A DNA stretch of 64,000 nucleotides from UBA9619 sp964630665 (GTDB taxonomy: Bacteria > Pseudomonadota > Gammaproteobacteria > Arenicellales > UBA868): NCBI GenBank assembly GCA_964630665.1, contig CAZVVN010000004.1, positions 1 to 64,000 of the forward strand, in the 5' to 3' direction. The notes under the pieces were generated by a model. That model saw only the letters and a list, made by a program, of their open reading frames with translations. It was not told the origin of the DNA and did not search any database. Positions 16,194 through 25,052 of this stretch are shown here, in pieces (position 1 is the first letter of the stretch; each line of letters starts with the position of its first letter). Both the position numbers and the translations under genes were made by a program.

Positions 16194-16533
16194 TCGGCTT
16201 GGGGCTCGTTTCCAGAATCTTAGCAGCAGAGAAAGTCGTCAGCTTTCAGTAAATCCCCGCTTCTCGACCATTGCGCAGACCTCGTGGGTTACAGCCGGAG
16301 GGGAAAATCGAACCGGCTCGTTCACCATGGTGCCCAGGTTTTTACTGTTATGTTGTGGCCAAGTGCCTTTTAAGGCGTGCTGTGGATCTGTGATGGCAGA
16401 TGCAAGCCTAGTTCGGATGACCTGTGGGTGCAATGGGGGGCTGATGAGCGTTGATTGTTTATCATTGGGCCCGGTCTGGATTGTATATCGCGATGAACGA
16501 TCGGGCGGATAACCGATAATAGGAGGGCATTCG
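16194..16533. other. Intergenic region between hydrolase (-) and SbmA-like gene (+)
   Basis: This 340-base stretch separates divergent genes and should hold both promoters. The plus-strand gene has a good AGGAGG about 7 bases before its ATG. A 100-codon minus-strand frame (16239-16541) is open but has no protein-like features, no ribosome site and overlaps the sbmA start, so I do not call it. No clear promoter hexamers or repeats were seen. Confidence 0.6.
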
Positions 16534-17574
16534 ATGATCAAGGCATTCTACGCATCACGCAAATGGGCACTGTGGGCCTACGGTGGTGGTCTGCTGCTGA
16601 TTTCCTCACTGTGGCTGCAGGTACAGATGACAGTGGCGATCAACACGTGGTATGGCGGCTTCTACGATCTGCTGCAGAATGCTGCTGACTACCAGGATAA
16701 GCCGGCCGAAGGAATCGATCTATTCTTCTCACAGCTTATTTCCCTCGACTACGTTCTGTCAGGTTTTGAGGGTTCCCCCTCATTTGCCGTAATAGCCTTT
16801 CCCTATGTTCTGTTGGCCATATTCACCGGCTGGTTCACACGCATCTATGGCCTGAGATGGCGCGAAGCGATGACCTTTGACTACATCCCCCGCTGGCGGG
16901 CGGTTCAGCAGGAGATCGAAGGGGCATCCCAGCGTATCCAGGAGGACTGCAACCGCTTTGCCCGCATCGTTGAATCTTTGGGATTGCAGATCGTCCGTGC
17001 AATTATGACGCTGGTTGCTTTTATCCCAGTGCTTTACGGCTTATCCGACAAGGTCGATGTGCCGGTGTTGAGAGATATCGAGGGATCGCTGGTCTGGGGT
17101 GCCCTGGTCATCTCTCTCGGGGGGCTTGCGATATCCTGGTTTGTCGGCTGGAAACTGCCGGGCCTGGAATACAACAACCAGAAGGTCGAAGCGGCCTTCC
17201 GTAAGGATCTGGTACTGGGCGAAGATGACAAGACCAATCATGCGAACCCGGAAGCACTGCGTGGATTCTTCGGCAGCATCCGGTACAACTATCAGCGGCT
17301 GTACCTGCACTATGGGTACTTTGACGCCTGGTCGACATCCTATGACCAGTTTATGATTATTTTTCCTTATCTGGTTATGGGCCCCGGTCTTTTTACCGGT
17401 CTGATCACACTCGGTGTAATGGTTCAGGTCTCCAATGCTTTCTCCCGGGTACACGGAGGCTTTGCGCTGTTTCTGCACAACTGGACCACGATCACCGAAC
17501 TCCGCTCGATCTGGAAGCGCCTGCACGAATTCGAAGAAAATCTCGACCGCTACGCTATTCCTGAACCCGCGTGA
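16534..17574 (+). CDS. sbmA: SbmA/BacA-like peptide transporter
   Basis: SbmA/BacA proteins are proton-driven inner-membrane importers of proline-rich peptides, microcins B17 and J25, bleomycin and, in rhizobia, host NCR peptides. The 346-residue product shows the signature order: WLQVQMTVAINTWYGGFYDLLQNA, YVLLAIFTGWFTRIYGLRWREAMT, the IEGASQRIQEDCNRFARIVE segment that resembles the ABC-exporter membrane domain, a VGWKLPGLEYNNQKVEAAFRK stretch, and GFALFLHNWTTITELRSIWKRL. There is no nucleotide-binding domain, as expected. It lies about 4 kb from the putative bacteriocin gene but is not linked to it in an operon. A link between the two is only speculation. Confidence 0.88.
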   Translation: MIKAFYASRKWALWAYGGGLLLISSLWLQVQMTVAINTWYGGFYDLLQNAADYQDKPAEGIDLFFSQLISLDYVLSGFEGSPSFAVIAFPYVLLAIFTGWFTRIYGLRWREAMTFDYIPRWRAVQQEIEGASQRIQEDCNRFARIVESLGLQIVRAIMTLVAFIPVLYGLSDKVDVPVLRDIEGSLVWGALVISLGGLAISWFVGWKLPGLEYNNQKVEAAFRKDLVLGEDDKTNHANPEALRGFFGSIRYNYQRLYLHYGYFDAWSTSYDQFMIIFPYLVMGPGLFTGLITLGVMVQVSNAFSRVHGGFALFLHNWTTITELRSIWKRLHEFEENLDRYAIPEPA

Positions 17575-17715
17575 GGGGGTAAATACCGGAATCACCGGCG
17601 GGTCAGGAGCAGGTGCCAAAAAGTAGTTCGATCTGATGATCGTTCGTACCGAAGACGATCTATAGCTCGTGGCGGAATCGATGTGCAGGCCGACAGTCAG
17701 AGTCGTTACAGTGGG

Positions 17716-18543
17716 CTACCTGGGGTGCACCTCGAGATAGATCAAGTTGTTGTGGCCAGACCCGCCATGACGCTCAACCGGAAAGCGCCCGCTGGCGTGG
17801 GCCGTAAAACGCATCACTGCGGGAGAGTCCGGTGTGACCTCTGTCTCGATGTCGTAGCCGTGCAGATGCAGCACCCAGGGTTTGTCGCTGGACCAATAAA
17901 GCTCCAGCCTCTCGCCTTGGTTCACCCGAACTGTCTTATCCTTGATGGCGACCTTGCCGTGTTGAATCACAAGTTCAATCCGCTTGATCGGCGTTTTCGA
18001 GTCAGCGGGGGAGTCCTGAGTGTGATTGTGTTTTTGCCCGGTCTGGTGTGTCTGTGATCCGCCATGGTCATGGCCTGTCTGAGAAGCACTGGTCGCCCCG
18101 GCGGCCTGCACGGTGACTTCGAGAGTGATCTCTCCCGCCTGCTCAAACTGAAGCACTATGGGGAACGGATGGCCTAGTTTAAGTGGTTGTTTGAGACCGA
18201 TCAGCATGATGTGATGGCCGCCGGGTACAAACGAGACTGTCTCATGTGGCGGTAGGACAAGGGACTCGATCTGGCGCATCTTGATCATGCCGTCTTCTAA
18301 GCGGTGTGTGTGAAATTCGGCGTGTTGGGCAATTGGAGAAGCCACCTCGACCAGGCGGTCTAGCTGGTGGCCGTGGTTTGTCAGCGTCAGGTAAACCGCG
18401 CCGTGTGTGCTGGACGGTGGCAGGGCCCTGGACCAGGGGGAATCGATGTGAATCGAACCGGCTTGATAATCGTCGGCCCAGGTGGAGACACAGAGCAACA
18501 GGAAAAGGACAGCACCGATACCGCTTCGCAATGAAATCACCAC
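17716..18543 (-). CDS. Periplasmic copper chaperone PCu(A)C domain fused to a cupredoxin-like domain
   Basis: After a signal peptide (IGAVLFLLLCVSTWA), residues about 25-150 form a PCu(A)C domain: SPWSRALPPSSTHGAVYLTL, the copper ligand pattern HAEFHTHRLEDGMIKMRQIE and PGGHHIMLIGLKQPL. A His-rich linker follows (SQTGHDHGGSQTHQTGQKHN), then a C-terminal domain of about 90 residues with cupredoxin-like strands (VNQGERLELYWSSDKPWVLH, then LHGYDIE). PCu(A)C normally delivers Cu(I) to the CuA site of cytochrome oxidase; the extra domain and His linker suggest additional copper binding. The start is uncertain: GTG at 18543 or TTG at 18612. It follows the MFS gene on the same strand. Confidence 0.8.
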   Translation of the reverse strand: MVISLRSGIGAVLFLLLCVSTWADDYQAGSIHIDSPWSRALPPSSTHGAVYLTLTNHGHQLDRLVEVASPIAQHAEFHTHRLEDGMIKMRQIESLVLPPHETVSFVPGGHHIMLIGLKQPLKLGHPFPIVLQFEQAGEITLEVTVQAAGATSASQTGHDHGGSQTHQTGQKHNHTQDSPADSKTPIKRIELVIQHGKVAIKDKTVRVNQGERLELYWSSDKPWVLHLHGYDIETEVTPDSPAVMRFTAHASGRFPVERHGGSGHNNLIYLEVHPR

Positions 18544-18633
18544 TGAATCTTGGTTGTGAGAAGACCTCAGCCAGCTCGCAAGACCCCGGCTGCTCGCAAG
18601 CGATTTTATCAAACCCAGGACACGCTGCCGTGC

Positions 18634-19863
18634 TTAATTGTGCAGAATATTTCGCCACCGGGTAACAATCGCTGTGCTGCCCACGAGGCCAACGCTGCCG
18701 AACACGACAGTTGTCGCCGGTACGCCGATCCACTCGATCAATGCCCCGCCCATAAGCAATCCCATAGGCATCCCGTAGACGGCCAGCATGCGGATTCCAG
18801 ATACCCGGCCGCGGTAAGATTCATCGGTAGTGTTCAGCAGAAGAACAGACATCGGGATCATCGCGAAACTCTGCGCCAGACCGATCACTGTAATCAGTAC
18901 AGCGCCGGCAAATACCGAGCTGAACTGGCCCGAAACGACGATCAGGGCATGCCAGATGAGAATCCAGAACACCATCATACGGCCCGGGGTCCTGACCCGA
19001 ATCAGCGTTGCGGTGAGCAGTGATCCCAGCAGTGCGCCGATTGCCAGCAGGGCGATCAACCAGGCGAGGCCGTTCTCATTCATGCCGTAGATGTCCCTGG
19101 CTAGAGCCGGTAGCAGGCCGCGGATGATCGGGAAACCGGTGAAATTCGCCAGAAAAGCCAGCGCCATGATGGCAAGTAGGGTCTGGTTCCGGCGGATGTA
19201 AGCAAAGCCTGACACGAGTTCGTTCCAGGGTCTGGTGCTCTCCGCGGGCCGGCTGCGCCGGGTGGTGATCCTGAAAGCCAACAGTACGCTGGCAAGATAA
19301 AGCCCTACCACAGCACCATAAGCAGCACCGATACCCAGAGTCGAAAAGAGTCCTGCACCAAGTAATGCGCCGAATATGCGCGCCGAGTCCATGGTGGCCC
19401 GGGAAAAGCCTATGGCGTTGCGCAGGTCTTTAGCGGCGACGCTGTCGGCGATCAGTGCAAACTTTACGGCGAAATCAGATGGCCGGACCAGGCCGGAAAA
19501 GGCAGAGATGAGGAATACCTGCCAGGGCTCGACAGAGCCAAGAACCGCGAGCATCAGGATCACACCAGCCAGTGTCGCGTAGATCCCTCGTAAAATGATG
19601 AGCAGCGTCCGTCGGTCGACCCGGTCTGCGAGCACGCCAAAGAACGGGCTGAGCAAGGTTCCACTGAAATTGAGAGCAGCAAACGCCGCGAGCAGCAGTG
19701 GCGAATCGGTGGTGACCAGTACAAACCAGCCCAGGATAAGCGTTTCCATTTCGAACGCCCAAGAATTCAGCAGGTCAGAACCGAACTGGAACCGGTAGCT
19801 CCGGTTTCCGAAGGCGCTGAATAGTTCCGGAGCGGTCGACCCCGAACGGTTCAGGATGGACAT
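18634..19863 (-). CDS. MFS transporter, enterobactin-exporter-like (MFS_3)
   Basis: The 409-residue membrane protein has about 12 hydrophobic segments and the MFS loop motif FFGVLADRVDRRTL between helices 2 and 3. The N-terminal FQFGSDLLNSWAFEMETLIL, the LVRPSDFAVKFALIAD and RNAIGFSRATMDSARIFG segments, and late SYRGRVSGIRMLAVYGMPMG are typical of EntS-like exporters. The ATG at 19863 gives a compact N-terminus; the frame extends 11 codons further upstream. Substrate is unknown. It is 90 bases upstream of the copper chaperone on the same strand, and divergent from the Rieske gene. Confidence 0.82.
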   Translation of the reverse strand: MSILNRSGSTAPELFSAFGNRSYRFQFGSDLLNSWAFEMETLILGWFVLVTTDSPLLLAAFAALNFSGTLLSPFFGVLADRVDRRTLLIILRGIYATLAGVILMLAVLGSVEPWQVFLISAFSGLVRPSDFAVKFALIADSVAAKDLRNAIGFSRATMDSARIFGALLGAGLFSTLGIGAAYGAVVGLYLASVLLAFRITTRRSRPAESTRPWNELVSGFAYIRRNQTLLAIMALAFLANFTGFPIIRGLLPALARDIYGMNENGLAWLIALLAIGALLGSLLTATLIRVRTPGRMMVFWILIWHALIVVSGQFSSVFAGAVLITVIGLAQSFAMIPMSVLLLNTTDESYRGRVSGIRMLAVYGMPMGLLMGGALIEWIGVPATTVVFGSVGLVGSTAIVTRWRNILHN

Positions 19864-20185
19864 AGCGGGCCACCACGCTGCCGGTGCCCCGGACATCGTT
19901 TGCCTGTTATTCCCGTGGGGATGGCTTTCTCGTATTGTGTCAGGGTCATGCGGGCCCGTTGCGTTTGGATGTTTGTCACTCGAGGCCTATATTATCCGGC
20001 TGAAGGTGCTGCCTAGAACCAAAGAGCGATATTCCATATTTCTCATCTGCCGTCCCTGCATCAGGGTTTGGAGTCCGGGATTGCAAAGGAAGAATCCAAC
20101 GTTTATGTGAACGACACGAGCCTGGCCGAATGCGGGCAGAGATTTCTCGGCCGACCCGCGGTATGACAGATTGGACTGAACAAAT
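19864..20185. other. Divergent intergenic region
   Basis: About 320 bases between the MFS gene (-) and the Rieske protein gene (+). A TATATTAT stretch at about 19989 could be part of a plus-strand -10 element, but no matching -35 box stands out. Short open frames here have no protein-like features. Nothing else was recognised. Confidence 0.5.
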
Positions 20186-21781
20186 GTGAAAGACACAATG
20201 ACACAGGGCTGGATCAGGGCAGCGGACCTCAAGGAACTCAGGCGTGAGGGACGTACAGTCTTCCGGTTAGAAGGCCGACAGATCGTGTTGTTTGATACCG
20301 CCAGGGGTATCTACGCCTGCAACAACCGTTGTCCCCATGAGGGTTATCCGCTGCGTCAAGGGGTGCTGGATGAGAACTGCCGGCTGACCTGCAACTGGCA
20401 TAACTGGAAATTTGATCTCGTCACGGGGGACAACCAGCGTGGTGGCGATCGTCTGCGTACCTACCCAGTAGAGGTCCGCGGCGACAGTGTCTGGATCGAA
20501 ATCATCGATCCCCCGTTCGAAGTGCAGTTCGAAAGAGCCCTGCTTGACCTGAAAAAAGCCTTTGATGACCACGACTACGAGCGCCTTGCCAGGGAATTGG
20601 CACGGATTGTCCGGACCGGTGCCGACCCAACGGCTGCCCTGGCCAAGGCTATCGAATGGTCACACGAGCGCATGGAGTTTGGCTGGACACACGCCTACGC
20701 GGGGGCGGCTGACTGGCTGGTTCTGTACGACAGGTTCGCCGAAGCGCCTGAGGATCAGCTCATCTGTCTGCTCGAAGCGGTCGGGCACATGGCCGACGAT
20801 ACCCTGCGTGAGGCCGCTTACCCTTTTGCTTTGGGAATCGATAAATGGGACGAGGAGACATTTGTCGATGCCCTCGAGCGAGAGGACGAGCTCACGGCAA
20901 TCCGTCTGACTCGGGGTGCCGTGGCAGCCGGTGACCCGTATCGTACGATGGAGCGCGGTCTGGCCCGTGCGGCATTGGCCCACTATGCCAGCTTCGGCCA
21001 TGCGGCGATCTATGTTCCCAAAGCCGGTGACCTGATCCGGCGCCTTGGCGATTCAGTCGCCGAACCGCTGCTGCTGTCGCTGGTGCGTGGGATCATCTCG
21101 GCATTCAGGGAAGATCTGATCCCTGATTTCGCCGGCTATGCCGAAGCGCTTGCAGTCTATGGCCGAAAGGAAAACGGCACCCTATGCTCGGAACTATCCT
21201 TTGCCGGTCTCAATCCGGCCAGAGCCATGGCCCTGGTCGCGAGGCACAGTGGTCTGCAGCCGCAGTTGCTTTTCCGCGCTCTGCTGACAGCCAATGCGCT
21301 CAACATGCTGACTTTTGATCTCAGCTGCCTGGAAGAATTGGACACGCCCTACGGCAGTGACCGGGGCTGGTTGGATTTCTCTCATGCGCTGACCTTTGCG
21401 GATGCTGTTCTGACCCTGTGCAGCCGACATCCCGATCTGTGGCCGGCCGGGCTTTTGCAGATGGCGTGTTTTGCCGGTCGCAATATCGGTCACGCTGATT
21501 CAAGTGTTCAGTTTGAAGACTGGCAGGTGCACGATAAATCCCAATTCTTTCTCGAAGCGACTGCCCGGATGCTGGATCACGGTGAGTCGGAGTACATCGC
21601 TTCGGTTCATCTGCTCAAGACTATCCAGGCCGTCCAGCGCCTGTCGGTGTCAACAGAAGCCGGCCCTGCCGGAGATATCGCACTGGCCGCACTCAACCGA
21701 TTGCTGACATCGCCCCTGCGGCGCAAGATGGTGCGACGTACGGCCAGGCAGGCAATGCGTTTTATAAGGCAGGATATCTGA
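20186..21781 (+). CDS. Rieske [2Fe-2S] protein with a large uncharacterised C-terminal domain
   Basis: Residues about 8-105 form a Rieske domain with ligands in NRCPHEGYPLRQ (Cys-x-His) and LTCNWHNWKFD (Cys-x-x-His), the pattern seen in ring-hydroxylating dioxygenase ferredoxins and NirD-type proteins. The remaining 420 residues look helical and soluble, with His- and Trp-containing segments (IEWSHERMEFGWTHAYAGAA, RAALAHYASFGHAAIYVPKA) that I do not recognise as an oxygenase catalytic domain. The usual 2-His-1-carboxylate pattern of Rieske oxygenases (NxxHxxxxH) is not evident. The Rieske part may pass electrons to this second domain. The gene stands alone between a divergent MFS exporter and a convergent nitronate monooxygenase. 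Confidence 0.8.
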   Translation: MKDTMTQGWIRAADLKELRREGRTVFRLEGRQIVLFDTARGIYACNNRCPHEGYPLRQGVLDENCRLTCNWHNWKFDLVTGDNQRGGDRLRTYPVEVRGDSVWIEIIDPPFEVQFERALLDLKKAFDDHDYERLARELARIVRTGADPTAALAKAIEWSHERMEFGWTHAYAGAADWLVLYDRFAEAPEDQLICLLEAVGHMADDTLREAAYPFALGIDKWDEETFVDALEREDELTAIRLTRGAVAAGDPYRTMERGLARAALAHYASFGHAAIYVPKAGDLIRRLGDSVAEPLLLSLVRGIISAFREDLIPDFAGYAEALAVYGRKENGTLCSELSFAGLNPARAMALVARHSGLQPQLLFRALLTANALNMLTFDLSCLEELDTPYGSDRGWLDFSHALTFADAVLTLCSRHPDLWPAGLLQMACFAGRNIGHADSSVQFEDWQVHDKSQFFLEATARMLDHGESEYIASVHLLKTIQAVQRLSVSTEAGPAGDIALAALNRLLTSPLRRKMVRRTARQAMRFIRQDI

Positions 21782-21882
21782 GCACAGCAGGTGGCTGGCG
21801 CTACACTCGAGCGTAACGGCCGGCCCAGGTTACCGCCTAGAACGAGAGGAGCTGCCGGAAACACGATTTATTCGGGAGTGGT

Positions 21883-22968
21883 TCAGTCCGCCGCGGAAAG
21901 GCCCTTCAAGACGGACTCAGTCTCTACCACCAGTGCCGCGATCAGTTCCGCGGCCGGCAGAGGCCTGGAAAGGGCCGCGCTCTGCCCCGACCACAGCGAC
22001 AGAAAGTCTGGACTGTTGTTTTCGGCGCTGGCTTTTCGCAGCGGTCCGGTCAGGGTGTTGAGAATAGGGAAGCCCGGAAATGATGTCTCGTGACCGGCCA
22101 TCTCACGCAGGTAACGGTTTTCCAGGCCGCGTGCAGGCCGTCCGGAAAACGCCTGCGTGATCCGGGTCTGATCATCCCGCGCTGCTCCGAGTAACTTGCG
22201 GTACAGCGGGTGTACGGCAGATTCCGGACAGGGTAGAAACGCCGTGCCGAGCTGAACACCGGCAGCACCCAGGGCAAGAGCGGCTGCGATGCCCCGGCCA
22301 TCACCGATTCCACCCGCCGCAATGACCGGTACCGAGACCGCATCGACGATCTGGGGCACCAGTGCCAGAGTACCGACCTGCCCGCTTTCGTAAGGCCCGG
22401 CAAAGGTTCCCCGGTGTCCACCCGCTTCGAATCCCTGGGCAACGACTGCATCGACACCCCGCGATTCCAGTGTCCGGGCTTCCGCCACGTTGGTCGCTGA
22501 TGAGAGGGTAAACAGGCCAGCTTCCTTGATTGCCTGGAAAGCATGGTCGTCGGGAAGGCCAAAGTGAAAACTCACCACCGGAGGCCGGATCTCAAGCACA
22601 GCCTCGAGATGCGCCTGGTTGAATGTCGGGGCAGATACGACGGCATCGGGGACTTCGCCGAGGCCGAGTTCGCGGTAATAGGGCGTCAGGAGTTCTCTGA
22701 TGTCGGCGGCACGTTGTGGATCATTGCTCGGTTCCTGGTGGACAAAAAAGTTGGCGTTGTATGGCCCAGCGGCGCTATCGCTTACCAGTTTGCAGTCTCG
22801 ATGCACAGCCTCGATACTGTGCATCGCAAGGCCCAGCGAACCCAGTCCCCCGGCACTTGAGACAGCACCGGCGAGCGCCGGTGTCGACGCACCGGCCATT
22901 GGCGCCTGGATGATGGGATAACGGATACCCAGACGTTCGGTCAGTACAGTGTCAGGCCACGGTGGCAT
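21883..22968 (-). CDS. Nitronate monooxygenase (2-nitropropane dioxygenase family)
   Basis: The 361-residue FMN enzyme starts RLGIRYPIIQAPMAGASTPALAGAVSSAGGLGSLG, the hallmark of this family. It has the VAQGFEAGGHRGTF motif with the catalytic His and FMN contacts, the PVIAAGGIGDGRGIAAALALGAAGVQLGTAFL phosphate-binding loop, and the NxY-like NRYLREM region. Family members oxidise propionate 3-nitronate and other alkyl nitronates to aldehydes and nitrite. It converges on the Rieske gene and lies upstream of nothing obviously related. Confidence 0.9.
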   Translation of the reverse strand: MPPWPDTVLTERLGIRYPIIQAPMAGASTPALAGAVSSAGGLGSLGLAMHSIEAVHRDCKLVSDSAAGPYNANFFVHQEPSNDPQRAADIRELLTPYYRELGLGEVPDAVVSAPTFNQAHLEAVLEIRPPVVSFHFGLPDDHAFQAIKEAGLFTLSSATNVAEARTLESRGVDAVVAQGFEAGGHRGTFAGPYESGQVGTLALVPQIVDAVSVPVIAAGGIGDGRGIAAALALGAAGVQLGTAFLPCPESAVHPLYRKLLGAARDDQTRITQAFSGRPARGLENRYLREMAGHETSFPGFPILNTLTGPLRKASAENNSPDFLSLWSGQSAALSRPLPAAELIAALVVETESVLKGLSAAD

Positions 22969-23098
22969 AATCCTGTTGCTCCTCTTTAGTTTCTGTGCCC
23001 GCCTGAGCGGGACAATTCTTTGCCAGAACTTTAACCGAACTCGGTTTCGACCGGGAGCAGCACCTCGGGTCGGCTGTCATCGGACAGCGCTTATACAA

Positions 23099-24811
23099 CT
23101 AGACGTAGTACAGGATCAGGCTGGCTGCCAGCAGAACAGCTACCCACAACACCATGCTGCCGGTCGGCCACGTCCGGGCGAGGGTACCTTCCGGGCCATA
23201 GTGTCGAAGTACGGCGCGCATCAGGGACCGACCGGTGAATCGTGTTGCCTCGGCCAGGATGTCGCGTGCCAGAACCAGGCGTTCTGTCCCGAAACGCAGC
23301 AGCCGCGGCGCCAGCCGCCGGTACCACCAGTCTGTATCAAGATTAATCGCAGCCTGCTCGGGTGGATACAAGCCGCTGCGGAGGAGTACCGCAAAGGCGA
23401 GTGCAGCGAACAGCAGTAATTGAAGCTGGGTTAAGGAATGTCCGAAATCGGCGTAGGGCTGGTACACCACGGGGTAGGGCAGGATCGCGTAAAGGGGCGC
23501 CGGAAACCAGCCGATCCCGATACACAATATTGCGGTCACGCCCATGGCGAGGCACATGTGAAAGGGGGCCTCCCGGCACCGAATACCAGAGTCGTGCCCA
23601 AAAAAGGCGAAATACGGGATCTTGATACCTGAATGCTCCATGACGCCTGCAGACGCAATCAAAAGGCCGATGAAGGTCAGCACATAGTGACCCTCGACCA
23701 CCGCTGACAGAGTCAGAGACTTTGCGACAAAACCGCTGAACAGCGGAAAAGCGGAGATGGACATCGCGCCGACAATGCAAAATGCTGTTGTCCACGGCAT
23801 CGATCGGTACAGTCCGCCCAGATCAGATGCCCGAATTGTGCCGGTTCGGTAAAGCACAGCGCCCATGGACATGAAGAGAAGGGCCTTGTAAAGAATATGG
23901 ACGAAGGCGTGGGCAACCGCACCGTTCAGCGCCAACTCAGTGCCAATCCCAATACCCACAACCATAAAGCCCAGTTGATTGTTGAGGCTGTAGCAGAGGA
24001 CCTTACGCAGATCGTTCTCAATTACTGCAAAAAAGATCGGGAAGAGCGTCATCACGACGCCGATGCCGATCAGCACCTCGGTACCGGGAAAGCCCCGTGC
24101 CAGTGCATAGACTGCGAGTTTGGTCGTAAAAGCGCTGAGAAAGACTGCGCCAGTGACACTCGCTTTCGGGTAGGCATCCTGTAGCCAGTTGTGCAGAAAA
24201 GGAAAAGCACACTTGATTCCGAAAGCAGCAAATATGAGCCACACACCAGGGCTGGCCTCACCCAGGCTTCCGCCAGGGCCGATCAGTTGGTCGAAGGAAA
24301 GTGAGCCGGAATCCTGATAGTAGACAAGGATACCCGACAGTAGCAGAACGCCTGATCCGACCTGGACGACCAGATACCGTATTCCGGCTCGGTAAGCCTG
24401 TTCGGTACGGCTGGCAAAGATCAGGAAAACGGAGGCTAGAGCCGTGATCTCCCAGTAGACGAACAAAGTGACCAGGTCACCTGCAAACACAGCGCCGATG
24501 GCGCTTCCGACGTATAACATCGCCGCGACATGCTGGGTTGTATCCCGTACATGCAGTGCGTAAAGCGCAGCAATAAAAGCGGCGATGTGAAAGATGTAAC
24601 CGAATACCAAGCTCAGTCGGTCCACCCGCACCGGCAGTAGACTCAAACCGGCCAGTTCGATTCCGGGAAAAGTTCCCTCGGACAGGAACAGGAGTTGCAC
24701 CAGGCCCAGAGCAGGCAGTGCCAGGGCGCCTGTGGCCTGAGCGTTGCGGGGCAGCCAAGGCAACACCAGGGCCCCTGCCAGAAGGATGATGCCCGGTGGC
24801 AGGCTAGTCAT
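23099..24811 (-). CDS. Mrp-type antiporter D subunit homologue 3 (proton-conducting membrane protein)
   Basis: A 570-residue protein of the complex I antiporter-like family (NuoL/M/N, MrpA/D). Core segments include YVGSAIGAVFAGDLVTLFVYWEITALAS, LIFAAFGIKCAFPFLHNWLQDAYPKASVTGAVFLSAFTTK with the conserved proton-channel Lys, and ENDLRKVLCYSLNNQLGFMV with the second conserved Lys. It has about 14 membrane helices plus a longer C-terminal extension. It is the last gene of the Mrp operon, overlaps the small membrane protein gene by 8 bp, and is the third D-type subunit in the cluster. The ion specificity of this particular subunit is not known. Confidence 0.88.
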   Translation of the reverse strand: MTSLPPGIILLAGALVLPWLPRNAQATGALALPALGLVQLLFLSEGTFPGIELAGLSLLPVRVDRLSLVFGYIFHIAAFIAALYALHVRDTTQHVAAMLYVGSAIGAVFAGDLVTLFVYWEITALASVFLIFASRTEQAYRAGIRYLVVQVGSGVLLLSGILVYYQDSGSLSFDQLIGPGGSLGEASPGVWLIFAAFGIKCAFPFLHNWLQDAYPKASVTGAVFLSAFTTKLAVYALARGFPGTEVLIGIGVVMTLFPIFFAVIENDLRKVLCYSLNNQLGFMVVGIGIGTELALNGAVAHAFVHILYKALLFMSMGAVLYRTGTIRASDLGGLYRSMPWTTAFCIVGAMSISAFPLFSGFVAKSLTLSAVVEGHYVLTFIGLLIASAGVMEHSGIKIPYFAFFGHDSGIRCREAPFHMCLAMGVTAILCIGIGWFPAPLYAILPYPVVYQPYADFGHSLTQLQLLLFAALAFAVLLRSGLYPPEQAAINLDTDWWYRRLAPRLLRFGTERLVLARDILAEATRFTGRSLMRAVLRHYGPEGTLARTWPTGSMVLWVAVLLAASLILYYV

Positions 24812-25004
24812 CGTAGTAGTTCTCGTCCCGCTTGATCAGACGGCGCAGCTGCTTGCCCAGAATCACGATCGCGAACAGCGAGACGAACCCCCAGAGGGCG
24901 TAAAACCCAGGCCATCCTTCCCAGCCGAAAATAACGTGCCGGTGAACGATGATCTCCAGGATCACCAGTGCAATGCACAGGCAAAGAAGCGCTCTAAAGA
25001 TCAT
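24804..25004 (-). CDS. Small two-helix membrane protein of the Mrp operon
   Basis: A 66-residue protein with two hydrophobic stretches (ALLCLCIALVILEIIVH and FYALWGFVSLFAIVILGKQL) and a charged tail ending RDENYYDD. It lies between the second and third D-type subunits and overlaps the latter by 8 bp, so it is almost certainly translated as part of the operon. I do not recognise a named family. Its position suggests a small accessory subunit of the antiporter complex. Confidence 0.7.
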   Translation of the reverse strand: MIFRALLCLCIALVILEIIVHRHVIFGWEGWPGFYALWGFVSLFAIVILGKQLRRLIKRDENYYDD

Positions 25005-25052
25005 TCTTGCGATTCGACCCCAAGTTGAATCTGATGATTTCCCATAAGGTCC

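Noticed and set aside
16239..16541. 100-codon minus-strand frame before the SbmA gene
   Set aside because: It overlaps the sbmA start and ribosome site, lacks protein-like features and has no ribosome site of its own.
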